Source: Pseudomonadaceae bacterium | Lineage (GTDB): Bacteria > Pseudomonadota > Gammaproteobacteria > Pseudomonadales > Pseudomonadaceae | Assembly: GCA_900766265.1 (NCBI GenBank) | Contig: CAAFUS010000005.1 | Coordinates: 212,054-276,053 of the forward strand | DNA: 64,000 nt | Direction: 5' to 3' | In this document: in pieces, positions 52,391-63,092 of the stretch | How the letters are laid out: the number at the start of each line of letters is the position of its first letter | Numbering within the stretch: position 1 is the first letter of the stretch | Program-made: the position numbers and the translations under genes | Notes under the pieces: generated by a model | The model's input: only the letters and a program-made list of their open reading frames with translations | What the model was told of the DNA's origin: nothing | Database searches by the model: none

Positions 52391-53740
52391 ATGAGCCAGA
52401 CCTGGAGCCCGCAAAGCTGGAGGGCCAAGCCCATCCAGCAGCAACCCCACTACCCCGACGCCGAGCACCTGGCGCGCGTCGAGGCGACCCTGGCCAGCCT
52501 GCCGCCATTGGTATTCGCCGGCGAGGCGCGGGCGCTGCGCAAGCAGTTCACCGAGGTCACCCAGGGCCGGGCCTTCCTCCTGCAGGGCGGCGATTGCGCG
52601 GAGAGCTTCGCCGAATTTTCTGCACCGAAGATCCGCGACACTTTCAAGGTGCTGCTGCAGATGGCAATTGTGATGACCTTCGCGGCCGGATGCCCGGTAG
52701 TGAAGGTAGGCCGCATGGCCGGGCAGTTCGCCAAACCGCGCTCCTCCGGTGACGAGACCGTTGACGGCGTCACCCTGCCCGCCTACCGCGGCGACATCGT
52801 CAACGGTATCGGCTTCGACGAGAAGAGCCGCGTCCCCGACCCCGAGCGGCTGCTGCAGGCCTACCACCAATCCACCGCCAGCCTGAACCTGCTGCGCGCC
52901 TTCGCCCAGGGCGGTTTCGCCGACCTGCATCAGGTCCACCAATGGAACCTGGACTTCATCGCCAACTCGTCTTTGGCCCAGAAGTATCACCAGCTCGCCG
53001 ACCGCATCGACCAGACGCTGGCGTTCATGCGCGCCTGCGGACTGGACGATGCGCCGCAGCTTCGCGAGACCTCCTTTTTCACCGCTCACGAAGCGCTGCT
53101 GCTGAACTACGAGCAGGCCTTCGTCCGCCAGGACAGCCTGACCGGCGGCTGGTACGACTGCTCGGCGCATATGCTCTGGATTGGCGATCGCACCCGCCAG
53201 CTCGACGGGGCTCACGTCGAGTTCCTGCGCGGCGTCGGCAACCCCATCGGCGTCAAGGTCGGCCCGAGCATGGACAGCGAGGAGCTCATTCGTCTGATCG
53301 ACGTGCTCAACCCGGACAACGACCCGGGCCGCCTGAACCTGATCGTGCGCATGGGTGCGGACAAGGTGGATGCGGGCCTGCCCAGATTGATCCGTGCGGT
53401 GCAGGCCGAAGGCCGACAGGTGCTCTGGAGCTCGGACCCGATGCACGGCAACACCATGAAGGCCTCCAGCGGCTACAAGACCCGCGATCTCGCAAGGGTA
53501 CTGGCCGAGGTGCGGCAGTTCTTCGAGGTGCACCGCGCCGAGGGCAGCTATCCGGGCGGGATCCACATCGAGATGACCGGGCAGAACGTCACCGAATGCA
53601 TTGGCGGCTCGCGTCCTGTCACCGAGGACGCGCTTTCCGATCGTTACCACACCCACTGCGACCCCCGGCTGAACGCGGACCAGTCGCTGGAGATGGCGTT
53701 CCTGATCGCTGAAACCCTCAAGCGCGTGCGGCCTAGCTAA
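52391..53740 (+). CDS. class II DAHP synthase
   Basis: A 449-residue 3-deoxy-7-phosphoheptulonate synthase of the plant-like class II, joining phosphoenolpyruvate and erythrose-4-phosphate at the entry to aromatic amino acid (or phenazine) synthesis. Family motifs: LQGGDCAESFAEF, KVGRMAGQFAKPRS, KVGPSMDSEEL and WSSDPMHGNTMKASSGYKTR. The metal site Cys, His, Glu and Asp are present. N-terminal start MSQTWSPQSWRAKP fits the family. Confidence 0.93.
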   Translation: MSQTWSPQSWRAKPIQQQPHYPDAEHLARVEATLASLPPLVFAGEARALRKQFTEVTQGRAFLLQGGDCAESFAEFSAPKIRDTFKVLLQMAIVMTFAAGCPVVKVGRMAGQFAKPRSSGDETVDGVTLPAYRGDIVNGIGFDEKSRVPDPERLLQAYHQSTASLNLLRAFAQGGFADLHQVHQWNLDFIANSSLAQKYHQLADRIDQTLAFMRACGLDDAPQLRETSFFTAHEALLLNYEQAFVRQDSLTGGWYDCSAHMLWIGDRTRQLDGAHVEFLRGVGNPIGVKVGPSMDSEELIRLIDVLNPDNDPGRLNLIVRMGADKVDAGLPRLIRAVQAEGRQVLWSSDPMHGNTMKASSGYKTRDLARVLAEVRQFFEVHRAEGSYPGGIHIEMTGQNVTECIGGSRPVTEDALSDRYHTHCDPRLNADQSLEMAFLIAETLKRVRPS

Positions 53741-53859
53741 AGGCGCACCAGCGCCCCCGTGGAGCGGAATCGTGCGAGTGCTTTTTGTGATAGCGGTCGT
53801 GGACGCCTAGCTCGACCGCGAGCTTTCGGAGCCAGGCGCCTTGCCCCCTCCCAGTGCGC

Positions 53860-54111
53860 TCAGTCGGTCTTCTTGCGAATCCAGTACAGGTAGTTGCCAT
53901 CCGCTTCTCGCTGGTCGACCAGTTCGTGACCGAGGAAGACGCAGAACTTCGGGATGTCGCGCTGGGTCGAGGGGTCGGTGGCGATGACCTTCAGCAGCTG
54001 GCCGCCCGTCAGGTCACGGACCTTGTTGTGCAGCATCATCACCGGCTCCGGGCAGTTGAGGCCCGAGGCGTCGAGTATGGCGTCGCTGTGCAGTTCGGTT
54101 GTTTGGGACAT
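53860..54111 (-). CDS. tusA: sulfur carrier protein TusA
   Basis: An 83-residue sulfurtransferase. The active Cys20 lies in ASGLNCPEPVMMLHNKVR. It carries persulfide sulfur to tRNA thiolation and molybdenum cofactor pathways. It follows rlmM on the same strand, 59 bp apart, as in other Pseudomonas. Confidence 0.95.
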   Translation of the reverse strand: MSQTTELHSDAILDASGLNCPEPVMMLHNKVRDLTGGQLLKVIATDPSTQRDIPKFCVFLGHELVDQREADGNYLYWIRKKTD

Positions 54112-54170
54112 CAGGGGCTCCGGTCAGGGCATTTCGCGCGGGCGCAAGTATTGGGCATCTTGCGACGGAC

Positions 54171-55220
54171 TTACAGACGACGCAGGTGGCAGGTGACTTC
54201 TTCGCGGTCGTGGTAAAGCTGCTTGCAGCCAATGCTCGCCTTCACGCCACGTTCGGCAAGCCCTTTGGCGATGCGTTCCAGCAGGCGACGGACTTCGGCG
54301 TAGCGCTGCTTCATCGGCAGCTTGAGGTTGACCACCGCCTCGCGGCACAGCCCCTCGCCGATCCAGGTTTCCAGCAAGGCGGCGCTGCGGGCGGGTTTCT
54401 CGACGATATCGCAGACCATCCAGTCCACCGGGCGTCGCGGACGGAAGACGAATCCGTCGGCCTGCAGATGTTCCACCATTCCGGAATCCATCAGGCTTTC
54501 GGCCATCGGCCCGTTGTCCACCGCGATGACCCGCATGTCGCGCTTGACCAGCTGCCAGGTCCAGCCGCCGGGCGCGGCGCCCAGGTCCACCGCCGTCATC
54601 TCCGGCGCCAGCCGCAGGTCCCATTGTTCGCGCGGGATGAAATGATGCCAGGCTTCCTCGAGCTTGAGGGTCGAGCGGCTCGGCGCCTGGCGCGGGAACT
54701 TCAAGCGCGGGATGCCCATGGGCCAGAGCGCGCTGTTGTTCGCCTCGGCCAAGCCCAGAAAGACTTCCCGCCCGCTGATGAACGTCAGCAACAGGCGCGG
54801 CCCAGGCCCGCCTTCGTCCAGCCTGCCCGCCTTCACCAGGGCCTTGCGCAACGGCACCTCGAACTTGCGGCAGAAGGTCGACAATTCCTTGCCGTCGTTG
54901 GTGTCGAGCACCTCCAGCCAGAGGCTGCCGCAGGTCGGGTATCCGGCCAGTGCCTCGAGCAGGACGTCGATCCGCTCGCGTTCGGGCAACGCCAGGTACT
55001 GCCCCCGCGCCCACTGCCGCGGGAAGATCAGCTCGGAAAAGCGCAGGGCCTTCATCAGTCGTGCCGGCGACTCGGGCTCGGCACAGACGAACTCGGCAAG
55101 GGCGCTGCCCGGGCGCGCCTTGGCATAGCCCGCGACGTCCAGCCTGGCGGCGTGCTCGCTGATTTCAGCGCAGACCTCGCCTTCGAATCCCGGACGGCAA
55201 TGCAACAGCAACAGGTTCAT
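54171..55220 (-). CDS. rlmM: 23S rRNA C2498 2'-O-methyltransferase RlmM
   Basis: A 349-residue enzyme that methylates the ribose of C2498 in 23S rRNA. An N-terminal THUMP-like region (MNLLLLHCRPGFEGEVCAEI) precedes a Rossmann methyltransferase with VDLGAAPGGWTWQL for SAM; the catalytic tetrad includes Lys in VNLKLPMKQRY and Asp in WMVCDIVEKP. The start at 55220 is chosen by homology, not the longer frame to 55340, which crosses the acnA divergent region. Confidence 0.94.
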   Translation of the reverse strand: MNLLLLHCRPGFEGEVCAEISEHAARLDVAGYAKARPGSALAEFVCAEPESPARLMKALRFSELIFPRQWARGQYLALPERERIDVLLEALAGYPTCGSLWLEVLDTNDGKELSTFCRKFEVPLRKALVKAGRLDEGGPGPRLLLTFISGREVFLGLAEANNSALWPMGIPRLKFPRQAPSRSTLKLEEAWHHFIPREQWDLRLAPEMTAVDLGAAPGGWTWQLVKRDMRVIAVDNGPMAESLMDSGMVEHLQADGFVFRPRRPVDWMVCDIVEKPARSAALLETWIGEGLCREAVVNLKLPMKQRYAEVRRLLERIAKGLAERGVKASIGCKQLYHDREEVTCHLRRL

Positions 55221-55426
55221 GCTCGACTTCCACAGATCAATCGGAGCCCCGACCGGGCACCAGAGCCGACGCAGCGGCGGCAAAGCCCCGCATGATAGCC
55301 CAGAGGGGAACCCCCGGATGCCTGCCTCGGTCCAGTGCAATGGAGAAACCGCTCAAGATGGGCGAGTTTCAAGACGATCCGCCAGATCCAACCCTGCCCG
55401 ACCGTGCGGGCCAAAGGAGATCAGGA

Positions 55427-58102
<2,676 letters not shown>

Positions 58103-58115
58103 GGCTACCGAACGA

Positions 58116-58135
58116 CGCCGGCCGACAGGCCGGCG
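58116..58135 (+). terminator. hairpin terminator after acnA
   Basis: Perfect 8-bp stem CGCCGGCC/GGCCGGCG with a GACA loop followed by GTTTG, 13 bp after the acnA stop. Moderately convincing intrinsic terminator. Confidence 0.6.
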
Positions 58136-58176
58136 GTTTGCCGCAGGGTCGCGTGCCCCGCGCCGGGCACGACGAA

Positions 58177-58201
58177 GCCGGCACAGGCAATCTGTGCCGG
58201 C
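58177..58201 (-). terminator. hairpin after the manC/algA-type gene
   Basis: Perfect 9-bp stem GCCGGCACA/TGTGCCGGC with a seven-base loop, 16 bp beyond the stop codon on the minus strand. No U run. Confidence 0.45.
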
Positions 58202-58217
58202 ATGGCGTTGCGCAGGG

Positions 58218-59669
58218 TTACTTCGCGACGGCTGCCAGCCGGATCGGCTCGCCCTTTTCCGCGGTACGCCCGTAGACGTCCTCGAGCCGCTCGATGTCGT
58301 CCTCACCCAGGTAGCTGCCCGACTGCACCTCGATGATCTCCAGCGGAATCTTGCCCGGGTTGCTCAGCCGGTGCACCGAAGCCACCGGGATGTATGTCGA
58401 CTGGTTTTCCGTCAACAGGAACACTTTGTCGTCGCAGGTCACCTGGGCGATGCCCGAGACCACGATCCAGTGCTCGGCCCGGTGGTGGTGCATCTGCAGC
58501 GACAGGCTGGCGCCCGGTTTCACGGTGATGCGCTTTACCTGGTGACGCAGGCCGTTGTCCACCGAATCATAGGCGCCCCAGGGGCGGTAGACCTGACTGT
58601 GGGACTGGGTCTCGGGGCGTTGGTCCTGATCGAGTCGCTGCACCAGGTGCTTTACGTCCTGCATGCGATCCTTATGGGCGACCATGACCGCGTCCTTGGT
58701 CTCGACGACCACCAGATCCTCGACGCCCAGCAGGGTGACCAGCTTGGAGTTGGCGTGCACCAGGCAGTTCTGCGCGTCATCGACGACCACATCGCCCTGC
58801 AGCACGTTGCCCTGCTCGTTCTTGGGCTGCACCTCCCAGAGCGCGGACCAGCTGCCCACATCGCTCCAGCCGGCTTCCAGCGGCATCAGGCTGGCCTGCG
58901 AGGTGCGCTCCATCACCGCATAATCGATCGAATTGTCCGGGCAGCAGGCGAAGGCGGCAGACGCGATGGTCAGCACATTACCGGCCTGCTCGCTGCTCTC
59001 GAACGCCAACGCGCAGGTTTCGTAGATGTCCGGCTCGAAGCGGCGAAGTTCCTCGAGATAACGGCTGGCGCGGAACAAGAACATGCCGCTGTTCCAGTAA
59101 TAGTCGCCGCTATCGACGAACGCCTGGGCGACCTCCAGCGAGGGCTTCTCGACGAAGCGGGCGACCCGCTGCATGCCGTCGCCGAGCCGGGCATCGGGCG
59201 TGCACTGGATATAACCGAAGCCGGTTTCCGGCTGCTGCGCCGGCACGCCGAAGAGCACCATCTCGCCGGCCTCGGCAGCCGCGGCAGCGTTCTGCACGGC
59301 CTGCAGCAATCCGGCTTCGTCATTGATGACGTGGTCGGCAGGCGATACCAGCAAGAGGTCGTCGCGACCCTCGGCCACCAGCTTGAGCGCGGCCATCGCA
59401 ACGGCCGGCGCGGTATTGCGGCCAAAGGGTTCGAGCACCAGCGCCTGGGCTTCGGCGCCTATCGCGTTCAGCTGCTCATTGATCATGAAACGGTGTTCCT
59501 GGTTGCAGACCACGATGGGGGCCTGCAGGCCCTGCGCGCTGAAGCGCATGACGGTCTGCTGGAACAGACTGTGGTTACCCACCAGCTTGAGGAATTGCTT
59601 CGGATGCTGTTTGCGCGAGAGCGGCCAAAGACGCGAGCCACTTCCGCCGGACAAGATCACTGGAATCAT
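58218..59669 (-). CDS. bifunctional mannose-6-phosphate isomerase / mannose-1-phosphate guanylyltransferase
   Basis: A 483-residue type II PMI-GMP (AlgA/ManC/WbpW class), making GDP-mannose for alginate, D-rhamnose or O-polysaccharide. The guanylyltransferase half has VILSGGSGSRLWPLSRKQHP and FVEKP; the C-terminal isomerase cupin has QMHHHRAEHWIVVSG and a zinc-binding His set. The start at 59669 has GAGGAGAG upstream; the frame upstream to 59855 is not coding. It follows an AlgD-like fragment on the same strand. Confidence 0.94.
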   Translation of the reverse strand: MIPVILSGGSGSRLWPLSRKQHPKQFLKLVGNHSLFQQTVMRFSAQGLQAPIVVCNQEHRFMINEQLNAIGAEAQALVLEPFGRNTAPAVAMAALKLVAEGRDDLLLVSPADHVINDEAGLLQAVQNAAAAAEAGEMVLFGVPAQQPETGFGYIQCTPDARLGDGMQRVARFVEKPSLEVAQAFVDSGDYYWNSGMFLFRASRYLEELRRFEPDIYETCALAFESSEQAGNVLTIASAAFACCPDNSIDYAVMERTSQASLMPLEAGWSDVGSWSALWEVQPKNEQGNVLQGDVVVDDAQNCLVHANSKLVTLLGVEDLVVVETKDAVMVAHKDRMQDVKHLVQRLDQDQRPETQSHSQVYRPWGAYDSVDNGLRHQVKRITVKPGASLSLQMHHHRAEHWIVVSGIAQVTCDDKVFLLTENQSTYIPVASVHRLSNPGKIPLEIIEVQSGSYLGEDDIERLEDVYGRTAEKGEPIRLAAVAK

Positions 59670-59832
59670 CTTCGTCTCTCCTCGAGCTTGATCGAATAGG
59701 TTCAGGCCCCGGACAGTTCGGTAGCCTTCCGTCAGCTCCGTGGTCCGGAGCCGAGTGCTTGCGATCGCACCGTCCTGGTTGGCCGTCTGATGGCGCCGGG
59801 CATCGCGGCCCGGCCACCCGCTATCCTGATGA

Positions 59833-60330
59833 TCACGCCCAGCTGCCGCTGTCACAGCGGTAGTCCGCGCTTACGTCTATATCGAAATCGGTACCGCCCT
59901 GCTTGCCCGAACTGGCCTCCAGAATCGGCAGCAACCGCGCCAGCACCCTTCGGGGCTGATCACTGCTGCGCAACAGCAGCCGGTGCCTTGCTGCCTTGTC
60001 GCGCAGTACCTCGCCCACCTCCCTGCACACCGCCTCCATCGCTCCCTCACTCTGACCGTCCTGGTCGTCCACCGCCGCCTCGCAGATCAAAGTCAGTTCC
60101 GTTGCCAGCACCGCTGCCTGCACGTCCGTCGTGCCGCTGAGCAGACCGGCCTCCCTGCCGTGCTCGAACAATGCCCCGAGGCCAGCCTCCATCCCTGGCT
60201 CCGGGCCCCGATTGAGCAGATCCGCTCGGTTCTGCCTGTGGTCGACTCCTACGACCCAGTGCCCCTTGGCCGACAGGCAGCCCGCGTAAACCGCGGCGCG
60301 GTAATCCAGTCCCATGATGCTGATACGCAT
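59833..60330 (-). CDS. truncated, degenerate AlgD-like (GDP-mannose dehydrogenase) protein
   Basis: A 165-residue protein matching only the N-terminal Rossmann domain of GDP-mannose 6-dehydrogenase (AlgD is about 436 residues). Similarity is clear (MRISIMGLDYRAAVYAGCLS, GLLSGTTDVQAAVL, EASSGKQGGTDF), but the dinucleotide-binding GLGYVGAV has become GLDYRAAV, and the catalytic Cys domain is absent. It is unlikely to be catalytic. It nevertheless keeps an open frame and a good AGGAGGG site seven or so bases before ATG. It lies 163 bp upstream of the manC/algA-type gene, like the ends of an alginate operon. Confidence 0.75.
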   Translation of the reverse strand: MRISIMGLDYRAAVYAGCLSAKGHWVVGVDHRQNRADLLNRGPEPGMEAGLGALFEHGREAGLLSGTTDVQAAVLATELTLICEAAVDDQDGQSEGAMEAVCREVGEVLRDKAARHRLLLRSSDQPRRVLARLLPILEASSGKQGGTDFDIDVSADYRCDSGSWA

Positions 60331-60664
60331 GATGCCCTCCTGGCACGTATCCATCGAATCCGGCCCCGCCGGATCGGCCTTCCCGGGCCTGCACAACGCC
60401 CGATGCGCGTTATGGCTGGAGCAAGGAAAATGCCAGGTATCTGGCTCTAATCTCACTCTCCAGCGTTTTCAGGAGCTTAAGACGAGCTCCTGACGCATCG
60501 AACGTTCTGTGACGCCGTTCAACAAGCACCAAGTTAAAGCGCGGGCATTTCACTTCGATGAAAAAGGGTGCAGGGGACTGACAAGAGTTCATAACCAATT
60601 GAAATAGCTGACCATGCTCTTATCGCTGTTGGTGCCACCTCGCTATCAAGAGCTGAATCACATC

Positions 60665-60691
60665 TAAAGAAACCGGCCAATAAGTCGAGAA
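60665..60691 (+). promoter_or_regulatory. sigma-28-like promoter of the aer-type gene
   Basis: TAAA, 15 bases, GTCGAGAA: a 6/8 match to the FliA -10 with exact -35 and spacing, 64 bp before the start codon. Fits motility-linked chemoreceptor control. Confidence 0.5.
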
Positions 60692-60755
60692 TATGACAGC
60701 AGCCGGCAAAGACGCCTGCGTACCCGCACAACTCCTCCGCCAGGCGTGATTACAT

Positions 60756-62324
60756 ATGCGAAACAACCAGCCCGTGTCCCAGCGCGAATATGCCTTTTCC
60801 GAACAGCAACGGCTGATTTCCACGACCGACCTAAAGGGCCGGATCACCTACTGCAACGATATCTTCGTCGAGGTAAGCGGCTTCGCCCGGGAAGAGCTGA
60901 TCGGGGCCCCGCACAACCTTGTGCGCCATCCTGACGTCCCGCCGGCGGTGTTCCAGCACATGTGGAGCCGCCTGAAGGACGGCAAGCCCTGGATGGGAAT
61001 CGTCAAGAACCGTCGCAAGAATGGCGATCATTACTGGGTCAGCGCCTACGTCACGCCCGTGCTGGACAACAACCGTCAGGTTGTCGGTTACGAGTCGGTA
61101 CGCACCAAGCCCAGCGAAGCGCAGGTCAGCCGGGCCCAGGCGCTCTATGCTCGCATCAACGCCGGCAAGGGCGCCGTTCCGGCCGTCGATCGCTGGCTGC
61201 CGGTGGCGGCGAAGTGGCTGCCCTTCATTTTGATCAGCCAGATCGGCTTCATGATCGGCGCCTGGCAGGACCACTACTGGGGCTTCCTGCTGGCCGCCCT
61301 GCTGTCCGTTCCCCTCGGCCTCGTCGGCCTGCATTGGCAACAGGCGGGCATCAACCGTTTGCTGCGCCTGACCGCGGCGGCGAGTACCGATCCGCTGATC
61401 GCCAAGATGTTCACCACCAGCCGCGGCGTGGAAGCGCGACTGGAAATGGCCATCATCAGCCAGCAAGCCCATCTCAAAACCTGCCTGACACGGCTTCAGG
61501 ACAGCGCGGAGCAGCTCCAGAACCAAGCCCAGCAAGCCGAAGGACTGGCGCAGAACTGTTCCTCCGGATTGTCGCGTCAGCGTCAGGAAACCGAGCAGAT
61601 GGCGGCGGCGATCACCCAGATGGCTTCCACCACTCAGGAAGTCGCCGGCAACGTGGCCAATACGGCCGAGGCGACCCAGCAGGCCAGCCGTTTGACGGCC
61701 CAAGGCCAGAGCATTTCCGGCGAAACCCGCAAGGCAATCGAGCGGCTGTCCGAATCGGTCAGCGAGACCCGCGACGCGGTGACCAGGCTGGCCCGCGACA
61801 GCGACCAGATCGGCAGCGTGGTGGACGTGATCCGCAGTATCGCTGAGCAGACTAACCTGCTGGCGCTCAACGCGGCCATCGAAGCGGCCCGTGCCGGCGA
61901 CAGCGGCCGTGGTTTTGCGGTAGTCGCCGACGAGGTACGCCAGCTGGCCAAGCGGACCGCCGATGCGACCGGGCAGATCCACGAGCTGATCGCCGCCCTT
62001 CAGCACCAGGCCAAGACCGCGGTTGGTACCACCGAATCAGGACGTGCCCACGCCGATCATGGCGTTGAACAGGTGCGCCTGGCCGACCAGGCGCTGTCGG
62101 GTATCAGCCAGGCGATGGACAACATCGCCAACATGGCCAACCAAATCGCCGCGGCCGCCGAAGAGCAGAGCGCAGTGGCCGACGAAATCAACCAGAACGT
62201 GGCGAACATCGCCCAGCTCGCCGACCAGACTTCCGGGGAAGCACAGAACACCGCACTACTGAGCAAGGACCTGTCGCACACCGCCGAGCTGCAGTTCTCT
62301 CTCGTCGAGCGGTTCAACCGCTGA
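60756..62324 (+). CDS. aer: Aer-type PAS chemoreceptor
   Basis: A 522-residue energy-taxis receptor. An N-terminal PAS domain (about 15-120) has ITYCNDIFVEVSGFAREELI and RKNGDHYWVSAYVTPV, the Aer FAD-binding type; two closely spaced helices (about 155-195) anchor it without a periplasmic domain; the C-terminal signalling domain carries the MCP tip EQTNLLALNAAIEAARAG. It would report redox state to CheA/CheW. The ATG at 60756 fits the usual start. Confidence 0.93.
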   Translation: MRNNQPVSQREYAFSEQQRLISTTDLKGRITYCNDIFVEVSGFAREELIGAPHNLVRHPDVPPAVFQHMWSRLKDGKPWMGIVKNRRKNGDHYWVSAYVTPVLDNNRQVVGYESVRTKPSEAQVSRAQALYARINAGKGAVPAVDRWLPVAAKWLPFILISQIGFMIGAWQDHYWGFLLAALLSVPLGLVGLHWQQAGINRLLRLTAAASTDPLIAKMFTTSRGVEARLEMAIISQQAHLKTCLTRLQDSAEQLQNQAQQAEGLAQNCSSGLSRQRQETEQMAAAITQMASTTQEVAGNVANTAEATQQASRLTAQGQSISGETRKAIERLSESVSETRDAVTRLARDSDQIGSVVDVIRSIAEQTNLLALNAAIEAARAGDSGRGFAVVADEVRQLAKRTADATGQIHELIAALQHQAKTAVGTTESGRAHADHGVEQVRLADQALSGISQAMDNIANMANQIAAAAEEQSAVADEINQNVANIAQLADQTSGEAQNTALLSKDLSHTAELQFSLVERFNR

Positions 62325-62355
62325 GGTCGTCCGAGCCCGCATCCCGGCGTGCGGC

Positions 62356-63030
62356 TCAGCCTTCGATCAGAAACCGCGCCACCGCCTCGGCGGTGGCGTC
62401 CAGGTGCTGCTCGTGGGTCAGCCCCGAGCTTTTCAGCGGCTTGAGGTCGTGGTCCGCAGAGGCCAGCCAGTGCACCCGAATGCTGTCGCCCAGCCGGTAC
62501 TCCTCGACCTGCTGGCGATTGCCCAGGGCGTCGCGTTCTCCCTGCACGATCAGCGTGCGCGTCTTAAGCCTGTCCAGATGCGCCACCCGCGGCTTTTCCG
62601 GCTTGCCGGCCGGATGGAACGGATAGCCCAGGCAGACGAGCCCAGCCGGCTCGAGCTCATCGGCCAGCAGGCTGGCCATCCGACCCCCCATCGACTTGCC
62701 GCCGATCGCCAGCGGTCCTGCGGTCTGTCGTCGCACCAGCCCATACATGCTGCGCCATTGCTCGAGCAGCTGCGCCTGCGGGCTGGGAGGCCGTCGCTTG
62801 CCATCCTCTCGCCGGGCCGCCATGTAGGCAAACTCGAAGCGGAACACCGCGACAGCCCGCGCCGACAGTCGCTCGGCCACGGCATTCATGAACGGGCTGT
62901 CCATTGGCGCGCCTGCGCCGTGTGCCAGCAACAGCGTCGCCCGCGTCTCGCCCTCAGGATGATTCCACAGTCCCTGCCCCCCCTGCCTGCATTGACGCTG
63001 ATCAATACCGCTCACCGGCCCTTTCTCCAT
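62356..63030 (-). CDS. alpha/beta hydrolase (TEX30/KANSL3-like)
   Basis: A 224-residue cytosolic alpha/beta hydrolase similar to the dienelactone-hydrolase-like group. Features: LLLAHGAGAPMDSPF, nucleophile in GGKSMGGRMAS, and the acid and His in GERDALG and ASADHDLKP. Substrate unknown. The start is uncertain: ATG at 63030 or an in-frame GTG at 63015; both place the ANR-like box for ccoN inside the N-terminal codons. Confidence 0.8.
   Translation of the reverse strand: MEKGPVSGIDQRQCRQGGQGLWNHPEGETRATLLLAHGAGAPMDSPFMNAVAERLSARAVAVFRFEFAYMAARREDGKRRPPSPQAQLLEQWRSMYGLVRRQTAGPLAIGGKSMGGRMASLLADELEPAGLVCLGYPFHPAGKPEKPRVAHLDRLKTRTLIVQGERDALGNRQQVEEYRLGDSIRVHWLASADHDLKPLKSSGLTHEQHLDATAEAVARFLIEG
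62992..63005 (+). promoter_or_regulatory. ANR/FNR-type box upstream of ccoN
   Basis: TTGACGCTGATCAA matches the FNR/ANR consensus TTGAT-N4-ATCAA at 9 of 10 positions, centred about 95 bp before the ccoN ATG. This suggests oxygen-limited induction of the cbb3 oxidase, as for one of the two ccoNOQP sets in P. aeruginosa. Confidence 0.65.
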
Positions 63031-63092
63031 GCTTCGCTCGCGTTAAGTAACAAGAAACAAGTCTGCTCACTACCGTGGATGGAAGCCCATAC

